NCBI GenBank assembly: GCA_038087035.1
Contig: CP051187.1
Location: 3,973,001-4,037,000 of the forward strand
Direction of reading: 5' to 3'
Source of the DNA: Gloeotrichia echinulata CP02
GTDB taxonomy: Bacteria > Cyanobacteriota > Cyanobacteriia > Cyanobacteriales > Nostocaceae
DNA length: 64,000 nt
Shown in pieces: positions 6,550 to 15,154 of this stretch (within the stretch, counting starts at the first letter, position 1; the number at the start of each line of letters is the position of its first letter). A model generated the notes under the pieces. The model ran no database searches, was not told the origin of the DNA, and saw nothing but the letters and a program-made list of their open reading frames with translations. The position numbers and the translations under genes were made by a program.

Positions 6550-7254
6550 TCAGCGTCTCTGTGGTTCATAAATCTTTACAACCCTACCAGCACCCCGTAG
6601 TTGCTGATAGTATGACCGACTAACCTCATCTCCCTGTTCCGAGAGAACGTCAATTCCAATTCCATTTCGCCCTTTATCTTTCCCAGAACTATGGATATAG
6701 CGATCATCTCCTAAATAAAGACCCACATGAGTCGCCTTTTGGGGAGTGCCAAAAAATACTAAGTCTCCTGGCTCTAACTCTGTAATCGCCACTGCTTCGG
6801 TAAAACCTTCCTGCTGATAAGCATCTCTAGGTAACCAAATACCCACCGAAACAAAAGCCGCCTGCATCAAGCCAGAACAATCATAATTTGGTCCTACCGT
6901 ACCACCCCAAAGGTAATAATTTGGTTGTAGCATCGCTTGATGAGTAAAAGCGATGACCTTTGGTAGTAGTTTTTTGATCTCAGATTCAGTCAATATGCCA
7001 GCTTGATAAGGTAAAGTAGCTGATTGTAATAAAGCCAAATCGGCAAGGGAGACCCAGCCTGGATAGTCATCCTCACATAAATAGACCTCAACCGCTGCAT
7101 CCTGATGAGTTGATGTTACCTGCAAATGTCGTCCACAAGCGGCTTGAGTCGCCAAGCGGACACATTCAGGAGAATCATATAGATTCAGATCAGCCAGACA
7201 GCGGTACTGGGAGGATGGGAGATTTTGGATTGGGGAATTTAGATTGGAAACCAT
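6550..7254 (-). CDS. NlpC/P60 gamma-D-glutamyl-L-diamino acid endopeptidase with N-terminal SH3-like domain
   Basis: The enzyme cleaves the gamma-D-Glu-diaminoacid bond of murein peptides. The N-terminal bacterial SH3-like part (about 1-100, containing YRCLADLNLYDSPEC and PGWVSLADLALLQ) precedes the C40 peptidase domain. That domain has the catalytic Cys in NYDCSGLMQAAF and His in ATHVGLYLG, with DRYIHSSG downstream. It closely resembles structurally characterised proteins from Anabaena variabilis and Nostoc punctiforme, which begin at MVSNLN-like positions. I therefore use ATG 7254 (234 aa) and not 7347, which would overlap the divergent gene. Confidence 0.92.
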   Translation of the reverse strand: MVSNLNSPIQNLPSSQYRCLADLNLYDSPECVRLATQAACGRHLQVTSTHQDAAVEVYLCEDDYPGWVSLADLALLQSATLPYQAGILTESEIKKLLPKVIAFTHQAMLQPNYYLWGGTVGPNYDCSGLMQAAFVSVGIWLPRDAYQQEGFTEAVAITELEPGDLVFFGTPQKATHVGLYLGDDRYIHSSGKDKGRNGIGIDVLSEQGDEVSRSYYQQLRGAGRVVKIYEPQRR

Positions 7255-7276
7255 TTTGTAACGTTCATAGGTAACA

Positions 7277-8215
7277 ATGACTTTTTTGTGCAAAGACGAA
7301 AAACTCGAAGAGATCGGGTTACATATTTTAGAGACAACTTGGGACACATTTCCAACGTTAGCCCGTAACCAAATTGCCCTGACTTGGATTGTCTATGATC
7401 CACCGGTACTAGTAAATACTGGTGGGGCGTTAACTCCAGATGCCTTTTGGAACCATAATCTGCGTGGTTTTACTTATCGCAATACAGAGCGGATTTACCC
7501 TGCCAGTGTCGTAAAACTTTTTTACTTAGTCGCAATTAATGAATGGCTAGAAAAAGGCATGAGTCAAACATCGAAAGACTTAGAGCGAGCCATCCGCGAT
7601 ATGATTGTAGACTCCAGTAATGATGCTACCAGCTTAGTGGTTGATGTTCTTAGCGGCACTACCTCTGGACCAGAGTTGCCCAGCGGTCCATTTGAAACCT
7701 GGAAATTGCAACGTAATATAGTTAACCGCTATTACCAGTCTTTAGGCTGGGAGGATATGGAGACAATTAACGTCTGTCAAAAAACCTGGGGTGATGGTCC
7801 CTATGGACGAGAGAGAGCATTTTATGGAGAAATGCTCGATAATCGCAATATGCTGACAACCAATGCCACCGCCAAATTATTGCATAGTATCGTTGGTGGG
7901 GTAGCAGTGTCCAGTGGGCGATCGCAAGGGATGATGGCTTTGCTCAAACGTAGTCTCAATCCCGATGATTTACCCACCGATGTCGAAGAAGACCAGGTAA
8001 CAGGTTTTTTGGGCGGGGGACTTCCCCAAACCGCCCAAATTTGGTCAAAAGCAGGTTGGACAAGTCAAGTCCGCCATGACGCAGCGTATATCGAGATACC
8101 AGACCAGCCTCCCTATCTTTTAGTGGTATTTACTGAAGGTAAAGCGAACGCTAAGAACAGGGAGATTTTGCCCTTTGTCTCTAAGCTAGTGACTGAGGCG
8201 GTTGTTCATTTGTAA
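7277..8215 (+). CDS. serine hydrolase, class A beta-lactamase-like fold
   Basis: This 312-aa protein shows the three active-site motifs of the fold: SVVK in YPASVVKLFYL (about 78), SSND in VDSSNDATS (about 114-118) and SKAGWTS, corresponding to KTG (about 256). No signal peptide is evident at the mapped start. It is divergent from the NlpC/P60 gene with about 22 bp between starts, so the two envelope genes share a promoter region. Its role in murein metabolism is inferred; a true beta-lactamase is less likely without an export signal. Confidence 0.8.
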   Translation: MTFLCKDEKLEEIGLHILETTWDTFPTLARNQIALTWIVYDPPVLVNTGGALTPDAFWNHNLRGFTYRNTERIYPASVVKLFYLVAINEWLEKGMSQTSKDLERAIRDMIVDSSNDATSLVVDVLSGTTSGPELPSGPFETWKLQRNIVNRYYQSLGWEDMETINVCQKTWGDGPYGRERAFYGEMLDNRNMLTTNATAKLLHSIVGGVAVSSGRSQGMMALLKRSLNPDDLPTDVEEDQVTGFLGGGLPQTAQIWSKAGWTSQVRHDAAYIEIPDQPPYLLVVFTEGKANAKNREILPFVSKLVTEAVVHL

Positions 8216-8350
8216 GATTAACTACCATTGGCTTACTTGTATCAAAGAAAGTATTTCATCAACGAGTAAGCTTTTTCTACCTACAATAATTTTTGCACAC
8301 CCCTATTTGTTAGTAGATGGTCATGCAAAAGTTAGCACGAATGCCCTGAT

Positions 8351-8386
8351 AAAACCCGACACCCACCTAGTCGCTGGCGGGTTTTT
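8351..8386. terminator. bidirectional stem-loop terminator
   Basis: AAAACCCG and CGGGTTTTT form the stem, with T-runs on both strands. It lies between the serine hydrolase and the ribbon-helix-helix gene and could end transcripts from either side. The out-of-frame tail of the RHH gene stops inside it. Confidence 0.65.
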
Positions 8387-8446
8387 CTTTGAAAACGGCA
8401 TTGATTACTTGTTCTTTAACTTGCCTGAGAGATGCGTTTTCTTCTC

Positions 8447-8662
8447 TCAGGCGGCTAATTCCCCCAGTTTTTCGGAGACGATTTGCTCAAGTCTGGTAAC
8501 TCTTTGTTCCAGTGGATCGTTGATGTGTTTTATACCTAGGTATTGGTCAATGAATTCCAATAACACTTCGGTTGTGTTTTTGCCTTCGGACTCTGCTTTG
8601 TCCTTAAGGGCTTTCCTCTTTTCTGGGTTGATTCGGATTGTCAGTCTTGCTTCTTCTGCCAT
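8447..8662 (-). CDS. ribbon-helix-helix (CopG-like) DNA-binding protein, apparent frameshift at C-terminus
   Basis: The 71-aa protein carries an RHH core ARLTIRINPEKRKALKDKAE then GKNTTEVLLEFIDQYLG, followed by a coiled-coil start PLEQRVTRLEQIVSEKLGE. After a G5 run (plus-strand 8461-8465) the frame ends in LAA-stop. A neighbouring frame reads on as SRLREENASLRQVKEQ and VINAVFKEKPASD to a stop at 8367, an ideal coiled-coil continuation. A 1-2 nt indel, programmed slippage or a sequencing error at the G run would join them. It is probably an autoregulator; see the repeats at 8679-8775. Confidence 0.8.
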   Translation of the reverse strand: MAEEARLTIRINPEKRKALKDKAESEGKNTTEVLLEFIDQYLGIKHINDPLEQRVTRLEQIVSEKLGELAA

Positions 8663-8678
8663 AGTTTTCGTAAATGCT

Positions 8679-8775
8679 GTACTAACAAAGATAGCATTTT
8701 CTTATCTGAAAGCTAATAACTAAAAAGAAAAATTGTACTAACTAACCTTGACAAAAGTGCTAACTATGTACTAAC
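8679..8775. promoter_or_regulatory. four direct GTRCTAAC repeats, candidate RHH operators
   Basis: GTACTAAC occurs at 8679-8686, 8735-8742 and 8768-8775, and GTGCTAAC at 8757-8764, all in the same orientation just upstream of the RHH gene start. RHH proteins bind short direct repeats cooperatively, so these are good candidate operators. A TTGACA at 8748 lies among them. Confidence 0.5.
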
Positions 8776-8817
8776 ATATTATACATAAACCAAAAAGGCA
8801 TCGCCCACTTACTACAG

Positions 8818-8913
8818 ATGACAATGCCTTCCCGACTCCCCACTCCCTTTGATAAAATGCTGATGGAGCTTGCCCTAGTAGCTAATATCCTAGACAATTC
8901 TCGCCAACACTAG
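8818..8913 (+). CDS. possible small protein (31 aa)
   Basis: An ATG frame reads MTMPSRLPTPFDKMLMELAL and VANILDNSRQH. It lies downstream of the GTRCTAAC repeats and a TTGACA/TATTAT-like pair and ends just before the next gene. I recognise no family and the ribosome binding site is weak. It may be chance. Confidence 0.2.
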   Translation: MTMPSRLPTPFDKMLMELALVANILDNSRQH

Positions 8914-8920
8914 ACAGATA

Positions 8921-9100
8921 TTACTCATTCAAATCCTCAATAAGCCTATCTATATACTCTCTTAACCGTTCTTTCCAATTGGGGACGGTTTTTAGTTTAT
9001 CTCTGATGCCCTTCTTTACGTTGAAACAAACGGGTGTCCGGTCAAATGGTTCTTCGTTAAGTGGGGCTGCACCTAATTTATGTTTTTTCTCAAAAGGCAT
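8921..9100 (-). CDS. small unknown protein beside TnpB
   Basis: The preferred start is ATG 9100 (MPFEKKHKLGAAPLNEEPFD), preceded by AGGAG eight bases upstream; the longer frame to 9148 is less likely. The 59-aa product is basic then acidic, ending LREYIDRLIEDLNE, and could be a small DNA-binding or antitoxin-like protein. It is divergent from tnpB across an AT-rich palindromic spacer (ATATATTAATATATAT). The function is unknown. Confidence 0.5.
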   Translation of the reverse strand: MPFEKKHKLGAAPLNEEPFDRTPVCFNVKKGIRDKLKTVPNWKERLREYIDRLIEDLNE

Positions 9101-9160
9101 TGCATTTTCTCCTATATATTGATATATTAATATATATATAGCACACATTGAGGTCGAGCA

Positions 9161-10237
9161 ATGCTTTTATCCATCAAGACAAAGTTAAAACTAAGTAAAG
9201 CCCAAGAAATAATCTTATGTAAACACGCAGGTATTGCGAGATTTACCTATAACTGGGGTTTAGCTACTTGGAATAATTTTTATAAGGATGGATTAAAGCC
9301 TAACAAATACATTCTTAAAAAGTTCTTTAACAACCACGTTAAACCTGAGTTTACTTGGATTAAAGAAACGGGTATTTGTCAGAAAATAACTCAATACGCT
9401 TTTGATAATCTTGGCGATGCTTTCTCTAGATTCCTTAGTGGGAAAGGCGGATACCCTAATTTTAAAAAGAAGGGGCATCATGATTCTTTCACTATTGATG
9501 CTAGTGGTAAACCAATTTCTGTGGGTGGTAAGTCTGTAAAACTGCCTACCATTGGATGGGTAAGAACTTACGAAGGTTTACCCCATACAACCTGCACTAA
9601 AATAACAATATCTCGTACTGCTGATAGTTGGTTTATTGCTTTTGCTTACGATCAAGAACATGAACCAACCGTTAAGCAACACGATGTTGTTGGTGTTGAT
9701 TTAGGGGTAAAAGAATTGGCTACACTCTCTACGGGTGTTGTATTTCCTAACCCTAAACATTACAAAAATCACCTAGAAAAGCTTATAAGATTATCTAGAA
9801 AGTTTACTAGAAAAAATAAAGGTTCTAACAACCGACATAAAGCTAAAATACAACTCGCGAAACATCATGCTAGGGTAGCTAACCTCAGAAAGGATACTCT
9901 TCACCAAATCACTACTTTCTTATGCAAAAACCACGCAAAAATAGTAGTAGAAGATTTAAACACCTCCGGAATGCTATCTAATCATAAATTAGCTCAAGTA
10001 ATTGCTGATTGTGGGTTTCATGAGTTGACAAGGCAGTTGGAATATAAAGCTAAAAAATTCGGTTGTCAAATAATAATTGCTGACCGATGGTTTCCATCAA
10101 GTAAAACCTGTTCTAAGTGCGGACATATTCAAGATATGCCACTAAAAGAAAGAATCTACAACTGTGGAAGTTGTGGTCATTCAATCGACAGGGACTTAAA
10201 CGCAGCGATTAATTTATCACGTTTGGCTAAAGCGTGA
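9161..10237 (+). CDS. tnpB: TnpB RNA-guided endonuclease (IS200/IS605-group orfB)
   Basis: The 358-aa protein has an N-terminal HTH_OrfB part (MLLSIKTKLKLSKAQEIILC, then ARFTYNWGLATW). Its RuvC-like nuclease is complete: D in VVGVDLGVKELATLSTG (~180), E in VVEDLNTSGML (~265) and D in SIDRDLNAAINL (~345). The zinc ribbon CSKCGH...CGSCGH (~320-340) is also intact. All catalytic residues are present, so the nuclease is likely active with the omega RNA encoded at its 3' end. No TnpA is nearby, so mobilisation would need help in trans. It is a paralogue of 37417-38523. Confidence 0.95.
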   Translation: MLLSIKTKLKLSKAQEIILCKHAGIARFTYNWGLATWNNFYKDGLKPNKYILKKFFNNHVKPEFTWIKETGICQKITQYAFDNLGDAFSRFLSGKGGYPNFKKKGHHDSFTIDASGKPISVGGKSVKLPTIGWVRTYEGLPHTTCTKITISRTADSWFIAFAYDQEHEPTVKQHDVVGVDLGVKELATLSTGVVFPNPKHYKNHLEKLIRLSRKFTRKNKGSNNRHKAKIQLAKHHARVANLRKDTLHQITTFLCKNHAKIVVEDLNTSGMLSNHKLAQVIADCGFHELTRQLEYKAKKFGCQIIIADRWFPSSKTCSKCGHIQDMPLKERIYNCGSCGHSIDRDLNAAINLSRLAKA

Positions 10238-10320
10238 AAGCTTGCTGAGGGATAACCGCTCCCATGCTCCCATTGAAGCAAGAAATAAATGTCTAGACTT
10301 GTCTAGGATTTATATAGCAG
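10200..10320 (+). ncRNA. TnpB omega RNA 3' region and element right end
   Basis: From 10249 the sequence GGGATAACCGCTCCCATGCT, then CCCATTGAA, is nearly identical to the block after the second TnpB (minus strand, 37423-37352). Both then carry a hairpin (TCTAGACttGTCTAGG here) and TTTATATAGCAGA. In TnpB elements the omega RNA overlaps the tnpB 3' end and stops at the right end, where the guide begins. The 5' limit is approximate. Confidence 0.65.
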
Positions 10321-10327
10321 AAAACCT

Positions 10328-11167
10328 ATGTCTACGTTGACACTTTCTGGAACGGTTGACCTGTTCGATTCAGAAATTGAATTTGAGAAAATAGAGAATT
10401 TTCTGCCGGCGATTCAACAGCAAGCAGCGCATCTAATTCGAGTATTCATCAGCTTCTGTCAAACAGTATACGTCGAAAAAATGACGACCGATGCTAAACA
10501 GTGGCGCTCCACTAATGAATCCCTCGGTTGGGCTACTTCTACAGCAACGCCCTATGCCAAGGTTGGTGAGTACTTTGTGGAAGTAAATCCGTATAATTTA
10601 GAACTCCTCGACATCAAAACCCTTTTCGCCCTGTGTGCTGAAAAATACTCTGTCATAATTGAACGCTTGAAAACTGAGCGGTTGACGGTAGCAGAGGTAC
10701 GTTCACAGATGTCATCAATTAACAAAGCTTCCATGAAACCCAAGGAAGCGCCCAAAGCATTGGAGTGGCGACGAGCAAAAACTGGGGAGCGATGGCTGCG
10801 CCCGCCGAAGGCATCGCTAATTGCTAGATTAGATGCCGAAACAGGTGAGGCGCTAGAGCAGAAATATAAATCTTCTTGTTTGCCGTTGCCTTTATTTATC
10901 AGGGATTTACTTCGTCAATGGCAACCACAATCACACCCAATCCCAGTGGAATCTACAGAGCGGTGGCGTCATGGATGGAACGTTGGTGTGATGGTTGTGC
11001 CAAATGATGTGGGTGCGAAAAATTTTATTGACTGGTTTGAGAACAAACCAGCAGAGGTAATTGAGTGTGATGGGAGTCTCTTAACAGTGCAATTTTTGAA
11101 GTTGCGTAGGCATGATGGGGATATTTGTCAACTGGCTTATGGAAATTGGGTGGAGGAAAATCAGTAG
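10328..11167 (+). CDS. unknown protein beside the TnpB right end
   Basis: The 279-aa soluble protein has no motif I recognise. It contains an N-terminal helical part, a basic middle (ALEWRRAKTGERWLRPPKAS) and a C-terminal segment that looks like a small beta domain (ERWRHGWNVGVMVVPNDVGA, then WFENKPAEVIECDGSLLTVQ). The start lies 8 bp beyond the TnpB right-end motif, so the TnpB element inserted immediately upstream and may have replaced its promoter. Confidence 0.55.
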   Translation: MSTLTLSGTVDLFDSEIEFEKIENFLPAIQQQAAHLIRVFISFCQTVYVEKMTTDAKQWRSTNESLGWATSTATPYAKVGEYFVEVNPYNLELLDIKTLFALCAEKYSVIIERLKTERLTVAEVRSQMSSINKASMKPKEAPKALEWRRAKTGERWLRPPKASLIARLDAETGEALEQKYKSSCLPLPLFIRDLLRQWQPQSHPIPVESTERWRHGWNVGVMVVPNDVGAKNFIDWFENKPAEVIECDGSLLTVQFLKLRRHDGDICQLAYGNWVEENQ

Positions 11168-11384
11168 ACTAAAAGCAGGCGATGCCAAGGCGGAAAGTGC
11201 GATGGCGTAGCCCTAGCAGGCATCGCAAGTTAAATAAAAAGCTAGCTGAGTAAGTGAAAGATTGTATTTTTGTTTAAGCTCTAAAAACTTTTCAAACATC
11301 CTCTTAGTTCAATGCTAGCAATTTGCTCTTCAAAGAGTAATCTCCTAGTACACTATGGATGGCATGATTTTGTCAGGAGTGAAT

Positions 11385-12215
11385 GTGAAGACTATTTTTA
11401 TTCGTAAACATGTTTTTTGGTTACCAAGTTTAGCGGCTGTTACCGTCCTGGGTGGTGGCTTATCTGCTGTTGCCCAAACCGTGGAAACTATGAGCAATAA
11501 TCAGTTAAGCGAAACTTCTGCAACCGTAACGTCTCCTCAGCAGTTGACGACGAAACTAGATAATCAAAGTTTTTCTCCCATCAATACCGCTGATTCAATA
11601 GTATCAGAATTGACAGAAAAACCAATATTGACCAATCCTACGACCAGTCCCATTCTCACACCGGTTCCAGGGACAGTAGCCACCTCAAGTGCAGCCCTAA
11701 GCATACAGTACGCAGAACCCACCGCTCAACAACCCACAAATCAACCACCAGATGGGAAAGTGGCACAAGCGAATATTGAGCCAACTACACCTAGCCGTGG
11801 CGGCAAATACTATCTTGGTGTCGGTGGTAACATAGGTTTGGCTGGTGGTGATTCATCCATAAGTGACGGTAACTTTGCTATTGTGAGCAAAGTTGGACTA
11901 ACAAAGAATCTATCTGTGAGACCCTCGGCCATCCTTGGCGACAGGACAGTATTTCTAGTTCCCCTCACCTACGATTTTACCTTACCACAAGCAGCAGATC
12001 CATTTAGCGAACCATTACCCATTGCGCCTTACCTCGGCGTAGGTGCAGCCATTAAAACTGGCGATAACTCTAAAGTTGCTGTATTAGTATCTGGTGGTGT
12101 CGATATGCCGCTCAATTCTCAATTTACAGCAACAGCTTCTGTAAATGCGGGATTTTTCGACAAAACAGATATAGGTTTGTTGTTTGGAGTCGGTTACAAC
12201 TTCGGCGGATTTTAA
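11385..12215 (+). CDS. exported protein with a beta-barrel-like C-terminal domain
   Basis: I prefer the GTG start at 11385, five bases after AGGAG, because it gives a classic signal peptide (MKTIFIRKHVFWLPSLAAVT, then AVAQT cleavage). Residues ~30-140 are Ser/Thr/Pro-rich and of low complexity. The C-terminal ~130 residues (GGKYYLGVGGNIGLAGGD ... LLFGVGYNFGGF) have alternating hydrophobic strands and an aromatic last residue, as in outer-membrane barrels. The function is unknown; an outer-membrane or periplasmic site is inferred. Confidence 0.7.
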   Translation: MKTIFIRKHVFWLPSLAAVTVLGGGLSAVAQTVETMSNNQLSETSATVTSPQQLTTKLDNQSFSPINTADSIVSELTEKPILTNPTTSPILTPVPGTVATSSAALSIQYAEPTAQQPTNQPPDGKVAQANIEPTTPSRGGKYYLGVGGNIGLAGGDSSISDGNFAIVSKVGLTKNLSVRPSAILGDRTVFLVPLTYDFTLPQAADPFSEPLPIAPYLGVGAAIKTGDNSKVAVLVSGGVDMPLNSQFTATASVNAGFFDKTDIGLLFGVGYNFGGF

Positions 12216-12240
12216 GGAGTTAGGAGTTAGGAGTTAGGAG

Positions 12241-12331
12241 CAGTTTATAAGTAAATAGACCAAGCGGTAGGGGTTTAGCATTGCTAAACCCCTACAAAGA
12301 ATGTGGTTCAAATGGATGAAAATTGCTGTAA
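12241..12331. mobile_element. MITE-like element, family B (core GGGTTTAGCATTGCTAAACCC)
   Basis: The ends match the copy at 1807-1903 (AGTAAATAGACCAAG ... TGTGGTTCAAATGGATGAAA then TTGCTGTAA). The central palindrome is different: AGGGGTTTAGCATTGCTAAA. It lies just after the exported protein gene, next to short GAGTTAG heptads at 12217-12240. Confidence 0.7.
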
Positions 12332-12384
12332 GTAAAACTTCTGAACTTTCTACTATCTACTCAGCACTCAGCACTCCTCACTTT

Positions 12385-13719
12385 TTATTTGGGACTAACC
12401 TTGTCAATTGTCTTGAGTTTACCGTCGTCGCCTACTGTCCAAACATCATAGACACCAACAACATCACCATTAGCATCAATATCTACATTACCACTGGCGC
12501 CTTGGTAGTTAATCTTTTTACCTTCTTTGAGTAACTTCAGTCCTTGACAGACATCGGTAACTTCGGTGGAGTCTGGACCTGCGCCATTAGCAACTTCACG
12601 GAGTTTGCCGGCAATACCAACTCCTGTATTTTCTTTTGCGGCTTGTGCTGCTAATACTAATAAAGCGGCTGCATCCCAACTTTGCGGAACGTATTCTCCA
12701 GGGGTACCGCTCTTTTTCTCTTGCCACAGTTTCTTTAAGGCGTCTAATGCTTTACCATCGGAACCTGGTACAGTACCAATAGCACCTGCTAACAGAAACT
12801 TACCGTCAGCGCTTTTCCCTACTTGTTCAGGGAATGTGTCAGATTTCACTCCGTCTGTGAGCAGAATTTGTACTCCCTTGGTGACACCTTGCTGGTAGGC
12901 TGCTTTGAGGAATAAACTACCTGTTTCGGCATATAGTACACCTAGCACTGCATCTGGTTTACCGGCAAAAGCAGCAGCGGCTTCGGTGTCAAATGTTTGG
13001 GCTTTGGGGTCGTAGCGGACGGGTTTAGCTTTATTAACTACGGTACCGCCCAATTTTTCAAAGGTTTCGACAAATGCTTTTTCAAAGCCGACGCCGTAGT
13101 CGTTGTTAATGACGACTGTCGAAACTCGTTTGTAGCCTTTTTTCTTGGCAAGTTGTGCCAATGCTAATGCTTGATAGGTATCAGGGGGAGCAGTCCGCGC
13201 CCAAAAGCCTTTGTATTCGCCTTTTTGCGCTTTGTCGGTAAATACGGGACTGGTGCTACCAGGGGAAATTAGCATGACTTTATCCGGCACAGCAATGGAG
13301 ACGGCTGCACTGGAAACGCTGCTGGCAAAGGAACCAACTACACCAGCTACTTTATCTACATTCGCCAGTTTGGTGATTCCAGCTGCACCTGCTTTGGGGT
13401 CGGTTTGGTCGTCTACTTCCACGAGGGTAACAGGTTCGCCATTGACGCCACCGCAAGCGTTGACTTGCTCAACCAGCAAGGGAACTGCACCGACCATCTG
13501 CTGTCCGATGGGAGCCAAATCCCCAGTTGTCGGTAGGAGGGTACCAATTTTCAAACCTTTGGCGCTGCTAGCTGCGGTAGTTGAGTTTGCTGCTGGGGTG
13601 GCAGTAGTTTCGGTATTGCCTGTGTTATTGGGGTTAGTGGTATCGTTACAAGCCCCTAATAACAAACCCGTGGCTACAGTCGCTACGCTTAAAGCTAAAG
13701 CAGCAGTAATTCTTTGCAT
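12385..13719 (-). CDS. ABC transporter amino-acid-binding lipoprotein (NatB/LivK type)
   Basis: From ATG 13719 the protein starts with a lipoprotein signal (MQRITAALALSVATVATG, LLGAC lipobox). A low-complexity Thr/Asn/Ala linker follows, then a two-lobe type I binding fold beginning KGLKIGTLLPTTGDLAPIGQ, with VVGSFASSVSSAAVSIAVPD and ISPGSTSP. It belongs to the branched-chain/neutral amino-acid receptors that feed NatACDE/Liv-type permeases. No permease gene is adjacent, though a LivF-type ATPase lies at 62108. It sits beside tRNA-Ser and crtB, an arrangement I recall from Anabaena. Confidence 0.88.
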   Translation of the reverse strand: MQRITAALALSVATVATGLLLGACNDTTNPNNTGNTETTATPAANSTTAASSAKGLKIGTLLPTTGDLAPIGQQMVGAVPLLVEQVNACGGVNGEPVTLVEVDDQTDPKAGAAGITKLANVDKVAGVVGSFASSVSSAAVSIAVPDKVMLISPGSTSPVFTDKAQKGEYKGFWARTAPPDTYQALALAQLAKKKGYKRVSTVVINNDYGVGFEKAFVETFEKLGGTVVNKAKPVRYDPKAQTFDTEAAAAFAGKPDAVLGVLYAETGSLFLKAAYQQGVTKGVQILLTDGVKSDTFPEQVGKSADGKFLLAGAIGTVPGSDGKALDALKKLWQEKKSGTPGEYVPQSWDAAALLVLAAQAAKENTGVGIAGKLREVANGAGPDSTEVTDVCQGLKLLKEGKKINYQGASGNVDIDANGDVVGVYDVWTVGDDGKLKTIDKVSPK

Positions 13720-13910
13720 AAAAACTTTCACTCCTCTGATGTTCAGGAGCCTGAAAGTAAGATTCAAACTACATTTTTATGTAAGTTTGATTTTAACAGG
13801 CTCTAAGGGATAAATAATATCATCATCCAGAGGAAGCGCAAGGTATTGACACCGACATTAACATCTATCTTTAGATAGAATCCATTTTACTGGCTTGAAA
13901 GTTTGGAAAA

Positions 13911-14002
13911 CGGAGAGGGAGGGATTCGAACCCTCGGTACGGAGTTGCCTGCCGTACAACAGATTAGCAATCTGCCGCTTTCGACCACTCAGCCACCTCT
14001 CC
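13911..14002 (-). tRNA. tRNA-Ser (GCT)
   Basis: This is a class II tRNA of 92 nt. The acceptor is GGAGAGG/CCTCTCC with discriminator G. The anticodon arm CAGAT-TGCTA-ATCTG gives GCT. The long variable arm is TTGTACGGCAGGCAACTCCG and the T arm contains GAGGGTTCGAATCCCTC. It is transcribed with the same polarity as the flanking genes. Confidence 0.95.
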
Positions 14003-14057
14003 ACGGTCACGATAATATATGTTAGCAGATTTATTTGGGGGAGTCAACTGTTTTGGA

Positions 14058-14220
14058 AAGTCAAAAGTCAAAAGTCCAAAGTCAAAAGTCAAAAGTCAAA
14101 AGTCCAAAGTCAAAAGTCCAAAGTCCAAAGTCCAAAGTCCAAAGTTTTGACCCTTGACCCTTGACCCTTGACCCTTGACTCTTGACCCTTGACCCTTGAC
14201 CCTTGACTCTTGACTACTCC
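14058..14220. repeat. heptanucleotide tandem repeats (AAAGTCA/AAAGTCC then TTGACCC)
   Basis: About twelve AAAGTCN units are followed by about ten CTTGACC/CTTGACT units up to the crtB stop. This is the short tandem heptamer type of heterocystous cyanobacteria. Frames across it are artefacts. Confidence 0.9.
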
Positions 14221-14221
14221 T

Positions 14222-15154
14222 TTACAGTACTTGCGATCGCATCCAAGCCAGTGGTAATGTGCGTAATTTTTTCCACTGGGGGACGTAAGCGCGTTGACTG
14301 AACACATCATAATTGTTACGTTCAATCACATCCAGAATCTGACCATATAACATTGACGCTGCCCATACGGGCCAGCGGGCATCAGGTGTCAGGCAAGTAA
14401 TTCCCCGTTCTGCTTCTAGATAAAATTGACGTGCGCGGTCAATTTGAAAGCGCATTAATGCCCGCCAGCGGTCATCTACTACACCTTGGAAGAAATCTTG
14501 CTCAGTGTAATTGAATTTTGCTAAATCCTCTAGGGGAATATAGATTCTTCCCCGTCGGGCGTCCTCACCAACATCCCGTAAGATATTAGTGAGTTGATTG
14601 GCAATTCCTAGGGCGATCGCTTCGTTGCTGGGAACATAAGGTTGTTTGTTCTTGTGCCACGGAGCTGTGTTTGCCCTGGTATCTACGCCCATAACTGCTG
14701 TTGACATCAAGCCGACAGTGCCAGCGACGCGGTAACAGTAGAGGTATAACTCGTCAAAGGTTTCATAGCGACTGCGATATAAGTCCATCCGCTGACCGGC
14801 AATCATGTCCCGAAAGGGCTGAATGTCTATGGGAAAGCGTTGGAGTGTATCCACCAAAGCGACATCAAAATTTTCCAATGGGCGTCCCGTGAAGATAGAT
14901 TCCAGCTGCTGCTCCCATAGGTCTAGGGTTTCTGGCGTGGTAATAGCAGAGGCTGGGCCGTCTACCAATTCATCTGTACGGCGACACCAAGCATATATTG
15001 CCCAAATAGCTCGACGCTTTGCCGGACTCATGAGTAAAGTGCCGAGATAGAAAGTCTTGGCGTACTTTTCTGTCAGTTGGCGACAAAATTTATAGGAATC
15101 GTCTACAGATACCAGCGTTTTCATGCGCGGGGGGGAATCAGGCAGTTGCAGCAT
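14222..15154 (-). CDS. crtB: phytoene synthase
   Basis: The enzyme condenses two geranylgeranyl diphosphates to phytoene, the first committed step of carotenoid synthesis. The 310-aa protein has both Asp-rich diphosphate sites, DELVD (in CRRTDELVDGP, ~57-67) and DVGED (in LTNILRDVGEDARRGRIYIP, ~190). The leader KFCRQLTEKYAKTFYLGTLL is also typical. Its start overlaps the end of pds by 17 bp, so the two are a translationally coupled operon. The stop is 2 bp from a heptamer array. Confidence 0.96.
   Translation of the reverse strand: MLQLPDSPPRMKTLVSVDDSYKFCRQLTEKYAKTFYLGTLLMSPAKRRAIWAIYAWCRRTDELVDGPASAITTPETLDLWEQQLESIFTGRPLENFDVALVDTLQRFPIDIQPFRDMIAGQRMDLYRSRYETFDELYLYCYRVAGTVGLMSTAVMGVDTRANTAPWHKNKQPYVPSNEAIALGIANQLTNILRDVGEDARRGRIYIPLEDLAKFNYTEQDFFQGVVDDRWRALMRFQIDRARQFYLEAERGITCLTPDARWPVWAASMLYGQILDVIERNNYDVFSQRAYVPQWKKLRTLPLAWMRSQVL

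Noticed and set aside
12566..13813. Plus-strand ORFs opposite the amino-acid-binding protein
   Set aside because: They are antisense shadows of a well-supported lipoprotein gene.
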